From: Longispora albida DSM 44784
Lineage (GTDB): Bacteria; Actinomycetota; Actinomycetes; Mycobacteriales; Micromonosporaceae
Direction of reading: 5' to 3'
DNA length: 64,000 nt
NCBI RefSeq assembly: GCF_000379825.1
Contig: NZ_KB903835.1
Location: 186,599-250,598 of the forward strand
Under the pieces are notes generated by a model. It did not search any database, was not told where the DNA came from, and saw only the letters and a program-made list of their open reading frames with translations. The position numbers and the translations under genes are program-made. Positions 21,842 through 32,700 of the stretch are shown here, piece by piece. Numbering within the stretch: position 1 is the first letter of the stretch; each line of letters starts with the position of its first letter.

Positions 21842-23573
21842 TCCACGGTTCAAAACCCTCCGCTTCCACGAGGGGCTCAACATCCTCGTAGCTGACACCA
21901 CCGGGGCGTCAGCCGACACTGACAGCCGCAACAGCGCCGGCAAGTCCAGCATGATCGAGCTCTTGCACTTCCTGCTCGGCGGCAGCGGCGACAAGAGATC
22001 CCTCGCCGGGCAGCCTGAGCTACGCGACACCGCCTTCCGCCTGCACCTGGACTGGCCTCGCCTTCCCGGCGGACTGACCGTGCAGCGGTGCGCGACTAGC
22101 GCCAACGCCGTCCGGCTCTCCCCCCGCCCGCACGGTGCGGCAGCAGGCCAGCTCGATCTCGGCACCGAGGTCGAAGTGCCCATTGACGAGTGGCAGCACC
22201 TGATCGAACGGGACCTGTTCGGCCTGCCGCCTGAGCACGCGGGCATTTCCGGGCGCACTCTTCTCGGGTTCCTCATGCGCCGGGCCCGCTCGCACGCGTT
22301 CAACGAGCCCACGAGCACCTTCCCGAAGCAGTCCGCCGCCGAGGCCATGACTCACCTGGCGTATCTGCTCGGCATCGACTGGCAGCTCGCCGACCGGTAT
22401 CGCGCGCTCACGGCCCGGGAGAACGTCAGCAAGCAGCTCGGCAAGGCCGCCGCTGATCCTGTGCTGGGAAAGGTCATTGGCCAGGCCGCCGAGCTCCGTG
22501 GGCAAATCGCTCTCGCAGAACACCGTGTCGGCGAGCTGCAACGCCAGATTGCCGCCTTCCGGGTCGTGCCCGAATACGACAACCTCCGCGACCAGGCGGA
22601 CGAGCTGGATCAGCGAGTCCGCCAATCGCGCAACGACGATGTGATCGACCGCGCCAACCTGGCCGACATCGAACGTTCCGTCAACGAGGCCAGCGACCCC
22701 GACATGGACTATCTCGAGTCCGCCTACAACGAACTCGGCATCGTGCTCGGCGACCAGGTGCGCCGCAGCTTCTCCGAGGTCCAGGCTTTCCACGGGTCCG
22801 TGGTGCGTAACCGCCGCCAGTACCTGGCCGACGAAGCCTCCGTGATCAAGGATCGGATCCGGCAGCGCGACGAGGACCGTAACCGCCTTGGAGAAGAGCT
22901 GGCCGCCATCTTGCGAGCACTTGACGAGGGTGGGGCACTCGACGCGCTAACCACCCTCCAGCAGTCCCTCGCCCAGGAACGCGCACACCTGGGGGCACTT
23001 CGGCATCGCTTCGAGGCGGCGCAGGCTCTGGAGACGAACAAGCGGCAGATCAAGCAAGAGCGCGTGGTGCTCCAGCAGCAGATGGAAGTCGACCTTGATG
23101 AGCGCCGCGGGATGGTCGACGAAGCGGTCGTTCTCTTCAACAGGTTCGCCAAAGGCCTATACGGCCCCGAACGCGAAGCCTACCTGCTCATCGGAACGTC
23201 AGAGCGAAGCCTCAAGATCGAACCGCACATCGACAGCGACGACAGCGGCGGCATCGGAAACATGGTCATCTTCTGCTTCGACCTGACCATATCCGTCCTC
23301 GCTCACCGTGCACGTCGGGCACCGGACTTCCTGGTCCACGACAGCCACCTGTTCGACGGCGTGGACGAACGCCAGGTCGCCCGAGCACTCACGCTCGCCA
23401 GCGAAATCTGCCGCGAGGAACAAATGCAATACATCATCACCCTCAACTCAGACGAACTGGCCAAGGCATCCGGCCGCGGCTTCGACCCAGCCGGCCGGAC
23501 CATCAAGCCGAGGCTGACAGACGAATACGAAGGCGGAGGCCTGTTCGGCTTCCGATTCGGCTCGACAAGATAG
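21816..23573 (+). CDS. DUF2326 ABC-3C ATPase
   Basis: 585 aa, GGAGGG upstream of ATG. N-terminal SMC-like half: GLNILVAD then NSAGKSS (residues 39-45, Walker A), MIELLHFLLGG. Long coiled coil at about 210-420 (heptads of Leu/Ala/Glu/Arg). C-terminal head: IVIF-type strand GNMVIFCFDLTISVLAHR, then PDFLVHDSHLFDGVDERQ (D-H-D, Walker B/D-loop region of DUF2326) and YIITLNSDEL. No zinc hook is visible, unlike the ATPase at the window's left end, so the window holds two distinct systems of this superfamily. Last gene of the three-gene operon. Confidence 0.88.
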   Translation: MLRQLSANDPRFKTLRFHEGLNILVADTTGASADTDSRNSAGKSSMIELLHFLLGGSGDKRSLAGQPELRDTAFRLHLDWPRLPGGLTVQRCATSANAVRLSPRPHGAAAGQLDLGTEVEVPIDEWQHLIERDLFGLPPEHAGISGRTLLGFLMRRARSHAFNEPTSTFPKQSAAEAMTHLAYLLGIDWQLADRYRALTARENVSKQLGKAAADPVLGKVIGQAAELRGQIALAEHRVGELQRQIAAFRVVPEYDNLRDQADELDQRVRQSRNDDVIDRANLADIERSVNEASDPDMDYLESAYNELGIVLGDQVRRSFSEVQAFHGSVVRNRRQYLADEASVIKDRIRQRDEDRNRLGEELAAILRALDEGGALDALTTLQQSLAQERAHLGALRHRFEAAQALETNKRQIKQERVVLQQQMEVDLDERRGMVDEAVVLFNRFAKGLYGPEREAYLLIGTSERSLKIEPHIDSDDSGGIGNMVIFCFDLTISVLAHRARRAPDFLVHDSHLFDGVDERQVARALTLASEICREEQMQYIITLNSDELAKASGRGFDPAGRTIKPRLTDEYEGGGLFGFRFGSTR

Positions 23574-23605
23574 GCCACAGTCGATGTGATGCGCGGGAGG
23601 GCATT

Positions 23606-24829
23606 TTGGCGCAGCGTCCGAGCGAGTTGCGGCCTGAGCTGTCGCCGCTGCACCTTTTCGGCGCGCGTCTGCGGTTACTTCGTGAGCAGCGGGGCTTGTC
23701 CCAGGCCAGGCTTGGTGCAGAGGTGTTCGTCAGCGGAGACTTGATCGGAAGGATCGAGAAAGGGGAGCGGCGAGCACAGCCTGACCTGGCCCGTCGCTGC
23801 GATGAGGCTCTTGGAAGCGGTAATGAGCTCAGCGCACTGCTGGCCTGGGCCACAACGCAACCAGGCGAAAATCGCGCTGACGTTCTTGATCATATTCCAG
23901 CGTTGCGGCGGGTCCTGGATATGCACGACCTGCCCGAAGAAGGCCTCCACTTGCCGCAGGCGTTTCTGGAGGCTTCGGTCCGGAGGATGGTGGACGATCG
24001 CCTGAACTCCCGATATCTCAGCCTCGCGGTGAGTCTTCCTGCCGTGATCGCCGGCTTGCATTGCGCGGTCCGGGGGCCAGAGCGGCAGCGGTGCAGGGTG
24101 CTGCTGGCGCAGGCGTATCGTGCTGCTGATGCGATTGCTGACAAGTTCGGCCTGCATGACTTGTCGGCGCGCATCATCGGCTTGATGGGCGCGGTCGCGC
24201 TGGAGTCAGGTGATCAGGCGGTGATCGCCGCCAGCTCCTATGTGCGTGCGGAAACGTTCTTCGCTACTGGTGATTGGGGTAGCGGCAGGCGGATGCTGGA
24301 GCGTGCCGCTGACACAGTCGCGCCCAGGAACAAGCTTCTCTCCGCTGGCTACGGGGCGCTGCACATGCGAGCCGCCGTCCTGGCCGCGTGCGATGGGAAG
24401 ACTGACGTGGCAGCGGCTCACATTCAGGAAGCCGCGAGTGTGGCACGGAAGATTCCGGAAGGGATGTACTGCGGTACTGCGTTCGGCCCGGACTCGGTAC
24501 GGATTCATCACCTGGCACTGGCCGTTGAGAGCGGTGATCCCGCCGGCGGCCTGGCCATTGCCGGGGGCTGGATTCCCCCGGTGACGATGCCCGCAGAGCG
24601 CCGCTCGCACTTTTTCGTGGATCTCGCCCGCGCACAGGTGCAGGCCGGCTTCTCGGAAGACGCGACGGAGTCTCTCGGGATCGCCCGGCAGATCGCTCCC
24701 GAGCACATCCGCCAGCACCCGCAGGTCCGGGCAGCTGTCGCTCAGCTTCTCGGCCGCCGCGTGTCACCGCCCGGGGCACTGGCCGAGCTGGCGCGCTGGG
24801 CGCGGGTGCTGCCGGCTATCGCTGGGTGA
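23606..24829 (+). CDS. XRE-family regulator with TPR-like C-terminus
   Basis: 407 aa, TTG start with GGAGGG 5 nt upstream. HTH at about 18-75: FGARLRLLREQRGLSQARLG, then FVSGDLIGRIEKGER. The remaining 330 residues are Ala-rich helical repeats as in the widespread actinobacterial XRE-TPR regulators, which bind a peptide or small ligand. 32 nt downstream of the ABC-3C ATPase on the same strand; might regulate that system or be an unrelated chromosomal gene. Overlaps the convergent HAD gene by 14 nt. Confidence 0.85.
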   Translation: MAQRPSELRPELSPLHLFGARLRLLREQRGLSQARLGAEVFVSGDLIGRIEKGERRAQPDLARRCDEALGSGNELSALLAWATTQPGENRADVLDHIPALRRVLDMHDLPEEGLHLPQAFLEASVRRMVDDRLNSRYLSLAVSLPAVIAGLHCAVRGPERQRCRVLLAQAYRAADAIADKFGLHDLSARIIGLMGAVALESGDQAVIAASSYVRAETFFATGDWGSGRRMLERAADTVAPRNKLLSAGYGALHMRAAVLAACDGKTDVAAAHIQEAASVARKIPEGMYCGTAFGPDSVRIHHLALAVESGDPAGGLAIAGGWIPPVTMPAERRSHFFVDLARAQVQAGFSEDATESLGIARQIAPEHIRQHPQVRAAVAQLLGRRVSPPGALAELARWARVLPAIAG

Positions 24830-25460
24830 GCAGGTCTGGCAGCTCGGCCAGCGATGAGATGATCCAGTCTGCGGTTGCGGTGACTGCGGGATCATCGGCC
24901 CACAGGTGACCCCAGGGGCCGCGGCGGATCAGGACGGTGCGCATTCCCGCCGTGTGTGCGGGAAGCACGTCGTTGTCGCGGTGGTCGCCGACGTAGACGA
25001 TCTCGGAACGATCGCCAGGGGCGAACTGCGCGACCTGGTCGAAGAACGCTGGATCGGGTTTTGCCACTCCCCATTCACCAGACGTCGCGATGGCATCAGC
25101 GGGAAGCTTGAGATCGCGGAGCAGCCTTGCCGCCTTGACGGTCTGGTTGCCCGCGACGCCTACCCACAGGCCCCTGTCCTGTAGCTCCCGCAGCGCGGGC
25201 CGGACGTCGGTGTAGAGCTCGGTGTCGGTGATCTGCTCCCCGAGTCCCGCTGCCTCGCGGAGCTGGCGTTCGGCGTGCAGGTCGAACCCTGGTTTGAAGT
25301 ACTGGAATGTTTCGGCGTTGTCCCGGCCCGCGGCGGTCACCGCGCCGAGGACGGCGGAGAAGGTATGCCGGGGCACGCCGATCCAGTCGGCCCATACCCC
25401 GAACTCCCGGGTGTCATCCAGCAGCGTCTCGCCGACATCGAACACCACGGACCTGATCAC
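24816..25460 (-). CDS. HAD-superfamily hydrolase
   Basis: 214 aa. Motif I VVFDVGETLLDDT (residues 5-17, nucleophile Asp8; the second Asp position is Glu, as in several HAD subfamilies), motif II VAGNQT, motif III Lys in GVAKPDPAFF, motif IV VYVGDHRDNDVLPA. Predicted small-molecule phosphatase or haloacid dehalogenase-like enzyme, cytosolic. Convergent with the XRE regulator (14-nt overlap). Confidence 0.88.
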   Translation of the reverse strand: MIRSVVFDVGETLLDDTREFGVWADWIGVPRHTFSAVLGAVTAAGRDNAETFQYFKPGFDLHAERQLREAAGLGEQITDTELYTDVRPALRELQDRGLWVGVAGNQTVKAARLLRDLKLPADAIATSGEWGVAKPDPAFFDQVAQFAPGDRSEIVYVGDHRDNDVLPAHTAGMRTVLIRRGPWGHLWADDPAVTATADWIISSLAELPDLLTQR

Positions 25461-25943
25461 TGCGACCTCCGCACGGCAGGTGGTTCCGGCACTGCATTCC
25501 CGACCCTATCGGTAACGTGAGCGTTCCTGGCAGAGCCGGCTATCTGGTGTGCGGCAGGTCAGGGCAGCGGACGCACGAGGGCTTGCTTCGCAGGCGCGGG
25601 GGCCGTTTCCCCGCACCGTTCGCGGGTGCGTGTCCCCTTGCAGTTAAAGCCGGGTCCGCGGGCTGTCGATAGAGATCCGGAGCCGAGTCCCCGCGCTTAC
25701 TCTGGCCATTCCCCGGTGGCGTGTGCTGGGCATGCGGACAACAGCGATGTCGGCATCGGCCCTCTAACCTGGGAGTCCGTGATGCGGGTCAATGGAAGCA
25801 GGCCAGGAACAGGATCCTGGCTTCTGGAACCGGACTGCGAATCCGAGGGCCGATCCGGGTGAGAAGCCCGGGACGGGGACCTGCGCATTCGCGGCCAGCC
25901 AGGCAGGACGTGAAGGCGGGAAGCTGGCACAGGTACAGATCAG
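25461..25943. other. Intergenic region, no gene seen
   Basis: 483 nt with short frames lacking ribosome sites. GC-rich palindromic bits near 25600-25630 (GGGGCCGTTTCCCC-like) but no convincing terminator or RNA. Confidence 0.4.
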
Positions 25944-26264
25944 ATGCCTGGCTTCCCGGTCTCCCCGGAGGGCACCTTGCTGAACTCAACTCCCGCGCAG
26001 CGCGAAGAGCTTGGCGCGAAGATCGTCTCCTTCATGGAGTTCTACGCGCCGGACTGCGATGGTCCGCTGATCTACCGGGATCGCAACGGCCGCTACGGCT
26101 TCGGCCCTGGGCCAGGCGCTCCCGGAGGCTGCACCGTGATCGTGACCCGCACCGGCCTTGAGCGGTTGATGCTGCATCACGGTTACCTGTCCGACGACCT
26201 GCACGACCCAGGTGTGCTCGATGCCTTCGCCGAGCTCGTCATCGATCACGCGAGGCCGGCGTGA
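25944..26264 (+). CDS. Hypothetical 106-aa protein
   Basis: Globular, acidic: AQREELGAKIVSFMEFYAPD, then IYRDRNGRYGFGPG and a helical end LDAFAELVIDHARPA. Family not recognised. The ribosome site is weak. Its stop overlaps a GTG start of a 50-aa ORF (GTGA), supporting a two-gene unit. Confidence 0.5.
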   Translation: MPGFPVSPEGTLLNSTPAQREELGAKIVSFMEFYAPDCDGPLIYRDRNGRYGFGPGPGAPGGCTVIVTRTGLERLMLHHGYLSDDLHDPGVLDAFAELVIDHARPA

Positions 26265-26413
26265 TCGGCCTGTCGATCAAAGTCACCTGCTCCGACGTGA
26301 ACGGGTGCCGTGATGAGCTGGGCGAACTCAAGCCCAGACTCCAACGGCACGAGGTCAAGAACCACTCCTACCAGCCGTGCAGTGTCTACATCGGCCTGTA
26401 TCACCGGCTATGA
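26261..26413 (+). CDS. Hypothetical 50-aa protein coupled to the upstream gene
   Basis: GTG 26261 overlaps the upstream TGA. Contains three Cys (TCSDVNGC and QPCSVY) and ends IGLYHRL. Coupling supports translation; function unknown. It may be the remnant of a longer protein. Confidence 0.4.
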   Translation: MIGLSIKVTCSDVNGCRDELGELKPRLQRHEVKNHSYQPCSVYIGLYHRL

Positions 26414-26708
26414 GAAGCCGAGCCAGGCAAGGCTGACTGTGCCGCAGCCCGGCTCACCGGTTGCCCGTGGCCCGGCGAGTCTCCTGTTTCACGGCTGTGC
26501 TGGAACCTCGGCCGCCTGGTAGCGGCCGGCGCGGGTGGGTTGTGTTTTGGGTCACGTCCGTCACGCAGGGTGCCGCTACCCGTGAGGGCGGCACGCGACT
26601 GGTGTAGCGCTCCGTGAGGGCCGGAGGGCTGCCGGTTCATGCGGGGCTGTGCGCTGGGGTGGCCTGGTTTAGGGTGCCGAGGCAAATTTATCAATGGGGA
26701 GGGTCCAT
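26414..26708. other. Upstream region of the RHS gene
   Basis: 295 nt. The end is AT-richer (AAATTTATCAATGG) and probably holds the RHS promoter. No other element seen. Confidence 0.4.
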
Positions 26709-29700
26709 ATGCGACATTCCGTGCGGGCTTGGAGCGCCCGATGTGTACTAACCGGGTTAGTGGCATCGCTTCTAGCGACACTGCCCGTTCTTGCTCCGGT
26801 TTCGGCGGATCCTGGGGCGGCCCCGGGTGCTGGCCGGGCGCCGGTGCAGAAGGAGGGGTCGGCGGCCGGGGTGCCGCATCGTGCGGCGGGTCGTGCTCCG
26901 GCGGTTGGGAAGTCCTCTGCGGAGGTTGCGGGTGCTGTGGGGCCGGAGGTGACGCACGCGAGTGTGCTGCCGCAGGCCGCGCAGCCTTCGGGTGTGACGG
27001 CGCCTGTGGCGGTGCGGCAGGAAGGTCCTGTGGTGCAGGGCTTTTCCGAGGGCCGTTCGCGGGAGCTGAAAGCGGACCGGACGGCGACGTCGACGGTGTT
27101 CGCGAACCCTGACGGGTCGAAGACGCTGCGGACGTATTCGTCTCCGCAGTTCACGGCGAGCCCTGATGGCCGGTCGATGGTCGCCTCTGATCTGACGTGG
27201 CGGCAGGACGCCTCGGGCCGGTGGGTTCCGGTGGCGGGCGCGGATGTGAGCGTCGCGGCGCGGGGTGATGACCCGGCGCTGGAGACGATCGGGCTGGGCG
27301 GCGGGCTGAGCGTGTCCCTGCGCCTGGACGGCGCGGCGGGTGTGACGGGTGCCCCCGAGGGGCAGGTGATGCGTTACGCCGGTATCCGCCCGGGTGCTGA
27401 TGTGCTGCTGACGTCGGCGTCGTGGGGCCTGAAGGAAGAGCTGGTCTTGCAGTCGGCGGATGCCGGGGCGGGCTGGCTGTTCCCGTTCACGGTGTCGGCG
27501 GGCCTGGTGGCGATGGTGGATCCGGACACCGGTGGTGTGCGGTTCATCGACGGCCAGGGAACGGTGCGGGGTGAGATCCCGGCCCCGTACATGACGGACT
27601 CGAAGATCGACCCGCGTTCCGGTGCGGGTGCGATGTCCTACGACGTGCGGTACACGATCGTGGATCACAACGGCGGCAAGGCGCTGCGCATCGACATCGA
27701 CGATGCGTGGCTGCGGGACCCGGACCGGCAGTATCCGGTGATCGTGGACCCGTCGCTGCGGATCGGCGCGGACACCGATGACACGTTCGTGTCCACGACG
27801 AACAACGGGAACAACGCCACCGCGTCTGATCTGACGGTCGGCACGTGGAACGGGGGCCGGGAGAAGACCGCCTCGTACGTGTCGTTCGCCAACGACATGG
27901 GCGGCCGGCTGGCCAACAAGTATGTCCTGGGCGCGTCGCTGAATCTGTACAACACGTGGTCGTGGTCGTGTGACGCGCGGCCGGTGACGGTGTACCGGGC
28001 AACGGAGTTCTGGGACGGGCACAAGCTGCGCTGGCCCGGCGCCGCCTACGACTCCTCATCGCCTCTGGCCTCGAAGTCGTTCGCGCATGGCTACAACCCG
28101 TGCGGCAGCGCCGATGCGTGGGAAAGCTTCCCGATCGACGCGCAGCGGTTCACCACCTGGGCGCACGGCACGGAGGTCAGCCACGGGTTCGTGCTGCGTG
28201 CCTCCGACACCGACTCCAAGGGCTGGAAGCGTTTCGCATCCACGCAGACCACGATCCGCGGCGCCGCCCCGTACCTGGACGTCACCTACGCCGACAACGG
28301 CGCGCAGTACTCGCTGCCCAGCCCGCAGTTCAGCCCGGCGCTGACCGGCACGCAGGCCGGTGGGCTGGTGGTGCGGGCGACGAACTGGGGTTCGTCGACA
28401 TGGACGCCGAAACCCGCAAACGGGGACAGCTATCACCTGTTCTATCGGGTCCTGAACGCCGATGGGTCTCACCGGGCGTGGAGTTCCTGGTTCTATCCGT
28501 CCTGGAACATTGGCCCGCACCAGACGGGGGATATCCCGATCACGGTGCAGCCGCTGCCGCCGGGCAGTTACAAGCTTCAGCTGCAGATGGAAGACGCCTC
28601 CAGGAACTGGTTCGCCAGCCCGGTCGCCGAGATCCCGATCAAGGTCGAGAACGGGCCGCCCCGGATCACCGGCTACGCCCCCGGGCAGGACGGGATCGTC
28701 TCGACGCTGCGCCCGGCGCTGTGGGTCGGCTATGACGACCCGGACGGGTACGGCACGGCCCGTCAGTACTGGTTCAGGATCTGCAACGGCACACCCGCGG
28801 CCCCGTCAGGCTGCCAGGAGTCGGGCACGATCAATTCGGCCTCCTGGACGATCCCGGCTGGTGTCCTGTCCTGGGGTAAGCAGTCGTGGTGGCAGGCGCA
28901 GGTCGGTGACGGCATCGCCTCAGGCCCGGTGTCCGATCCGGTCTATCTGACGCCGATCACCGCACAGCCGGAAATCACCGCCCACCTCGCCGGCGCACCC
29001 GACGGCGCCGACGTACCGGGCATCAACCCCCAGGCCGGCAACTACACAGCGACATACACCGACGTGAGCGTGGCGGTGACCGGACCGCCGCTGGCGATCA
29101 CCCGCACCTACAACTCCCAGGACCAGCGGACGAGCGGCGTGTTCGGCTCCGGCTGGTCATCTCCGCTGGATCAGCGGATCGTGCAGGAAAACGACGGCAA
29201 CGCCCTGGTCACCCTCGCATCAGGCCGTGAGGCCCGGTACGGCCGTAACCACGACGGCACATTCGTGCCTCCGCAAGGCAGCAACAGCACCCTGGTCAAG
29301 AACACCCCCGCCGGCGGCGGGGCCGTGACCTGGTCGCTGCGGGAACCCGGCGGCGTCCTGCGCACGTTCGACGCCGCAGGCAGGCTTGCGGGTGTCACTG
29401 ATGCATCAGGCCGTAAACAGGTGCTGATCTCCGGCCCGGACGGCATCAGCGAGATCATCGACGTCGCCTCGGGCCGCAAGCTGCGCCTGACCTGGGCGTC
29501 CGGGCGCATCGCCACCGTGACCGACGACGCGGGGTCGGTGTGGCGCTATATCTACGGCGGCCCCCAGCTGGCCCAGGTGTGCTCACCGCTGTCCGCGCAG
29601 TCGTGCGTGTCGTTCGAATACACCCCGTCGTCGTTCTACCGTTCGCTGGTTGCCGACAGCAACCCCTACGCCTACTACCCGCTGTCGGAAACGTCCGGCA

Positions 29701-32700
29701 CCACTGCGGCGAACATCGCGGCCCGCTCGGCGGGCAAGAACGACGCCTTGTACGCCAATGTGTCCTTGGGACAGCCGGGCGCACTGCAGTCCTCAGCGGA
29801 CAAGGCTGCCGGTTTCGATGCGGCACGCGGCAGCTCCGTTGCGCTGCCGGTCGGGATGCTGCAGGCCACAGGTGCGGTGAGCCTGGAGGCTTGGTTCAAG
29901 ACCGAGCCTGGCAAGGGCGGGGTGATTTTCGCTGAGCAGGACCAGCCCGTGCCAGCCACCCCGGCTCAGCACACGCCGATGTATGTCGGCACCGACGGGA
30001 TCCTGCGTGCGGAATGGTGGACCGGTTCCACGACCAGCCTGATGAAGTCCGCAGGGAGGGTCGACGACGGGTACTGGCACCACATGGTCCTCTCCGCCGG
30101 CGTGGACCGGCAGGTCCTCTACGTCGACGGCGTGCAGGCCGCGGCGAAGAACGGCGTGTTCACCCACATGGCCATGACGCACGCGGCGATCGGCAACGGT
30201 GCCGCCTTCGACTGGCCCGGTGCCCCGGCGACCGGCAACTTCCCGTTCACGGGCAGCATCGACGACGCGGCCGTGTACCGGTATGAGCTGTCCGCGCAGC
30301 AGGTCGCCGCACACTACGCAGCCCGGGTCACCGGTACTCGCCTCATGAAGGTCACCGAACCCGGCCCCAGCACCGCCGCGCAGCTCACCTACGAGCCGGT
30401 CACCGGCCGCGTGTCGACCTTCAAGGACCGCGACGGAGCGCAGTGGACTCTGGGCATGCCGGCCACAGGCGACAAGACACGGACAGTGACGCTCGGTGCC
30501 CAGGGCCGCTCGCAGATCACGTACACCTACGACACTGAGCACAACGGCCGCATGACCCAGCGCGCCGACGGTCTCGGTACCCGCAGGTGGGAGTACAACG
30601 CCGCCGGGTTCGCCTCGAGGATGACCGACCCCGCCGGGCAGATCACCGACTATGCCACCGACGCCCGCGGCAATGTCCTGGCCGTCAGTACCTACCGCGA
30701 CCAGACGGCGGCGACACCGGTTGCGCAGACCAGCTACCGCGGCTACTACCTCAACACCACCGACCCGCTCGACCCGCGCAACGACCAGGTGATCTGGCAG
30801 GCAGACGCACGCTCATCGTCAGCGGGCGACACCCGCTACCGGGTCGCGTTCGACCTCAACGCCGCAGGTCAGGTCACCCAGACCTCGGAGCCGCCGTCGC
30901 CTCCGTACCCGGTCCCGGTCGGGGAAGAAACCGTGTACTCCACGGGCACCGAGGCCGCAGAAGGCGGAGGGACCGTGCCAGCGGGGCTGCCGTTGCAGCA
31001 CGAGCCGCGCGACCGGTACGACCCGGTGATCTACAAGTACAACTCCAAGGGCGACCTCGTCTCCTCCACCGACCAGGTGCAGCTGACGACGTCCTACACC
31101 TACGACATGCTCGGCCGCGCCACGGCGAAGACGCTGTCGTCGGGCGGAACCGTGTACGGGACGACCACGACGTCCTACAACGCGCTGGGCCAGCCGGTCA
31201 CCGTGACCGAGCCCGGCGTCACCAACACCGTCACCGGTGTCGTCCACACCCCCGTGACGACGTTTACCTATGACGCCATGGGCCGGGTGGCCACCCAGGT
31301 CGTCTCGGACTCCACCGGCGGGGACACCGCCCGCACCACGAGCTACACCTATAACCCTGCCGGCCGGGCCGCGGAGGTGAAAAACCCCGACGGCACACTG
31401 CACAAGCAGGTGTGGAACACCTTCGGTGACGTCGTGAAAACGACTGACCCGTCGGGGCTGGTGCGGGAGTACCACTACGACGACAACCACCAGCTCACCG
31501 AGACGATGGCGACCGGGGCCGGAGTCGATCCGCAGAACCCGGCCGCGACACGCCTGATCCTGGAGTCACGCGCCTACTACGACAACGGGCTCCTCGCGTC
31601 GGTCACCACCGCGGGGGGCCGCAGCACCCGCAGCACCTACTACACCGACGGGCTGCTCAAGACCGCAGAACGCGGATTCTGGGACGGCACGGACTTCACC
31701 GCCCACGCCACCACCCAGGCCGAGTACGACAACGCCGGCAACCTCACCGCCCGCACCGACCCCGGCGGCATCAGGCGCACCTTCGCCTACGACCCCCACG
31801 GTGTCCTCATCAAGGAAACCCTCGACCCTGACGGCCTCAACCGCTCGACGGCTTATGGGCTGGGCATCTTCGGGACGCCGGTCAGCGTGGACTACTACGC
31901 CGGGACGCAGGGCTACGGCGGCAGCCGCTGGGTCAGGGACTGGGCAGGCCGGATCCAAGAAGTCACCACCACCGAACGGCGTGACGGCTCGGTGAGCACC
32001 ATGACCGACGCGGTCACCAAATACGCCCGCAACCCCCTCGGGCACATCACGTCGATCACCGACCCGAACGGCAAAGTCACCGACCTCACCTCCGACATCA
32101 ACGGCCTGCCGGTCAGCGAAACCGGACCGGCCCGTGACGTGTGGACCGCTGGTGTGCTCAGCCAGAGCGCGAGGCCTGTGACGGTTCTCGGATACAACAC
32201 GTTCGGGGAGCTCACCCACCACAAGGACCCTGAAGGCAACATCACCCGCGCCGATCTCGACCAGGCGGGCCGGGTCACCACTATCACCCGCCCGTCCTAC
32301 ACGCCTCCCGGCGGGCAGGCAGTCACGCCGGTCGAGCGGGTGGCCTACACGCCGGGTGGCCAGGTCGCCTCGCATACTGACCCGCTGGGCCGCACCACCG
32401 CCTATGTCTACGACCCGCACGGCCGGCCTACCAAGCTGACCGGGCCTGATCCTGATGGTGCCGGAAGCCTCACCTCTCCGGTGTGGTCGGCGGCGTACAA
32501 CCGCAGCGGCGAGCAGACCCAGATCACCGACCCCGCCGGCGCACTTCAGCAGATGGCCTTCGACCCGCTCGGCCGCCTTCAGAGCACCACCGTCGCAGAA
32601 CGGTCTGGCGGTCAGACCTCGTACTACACGACGACCCGCGAGTACGACACCGCCGGATATCTTTCGGCGATCACCTACCCGCGGGGCGGCAAGACGGGCC

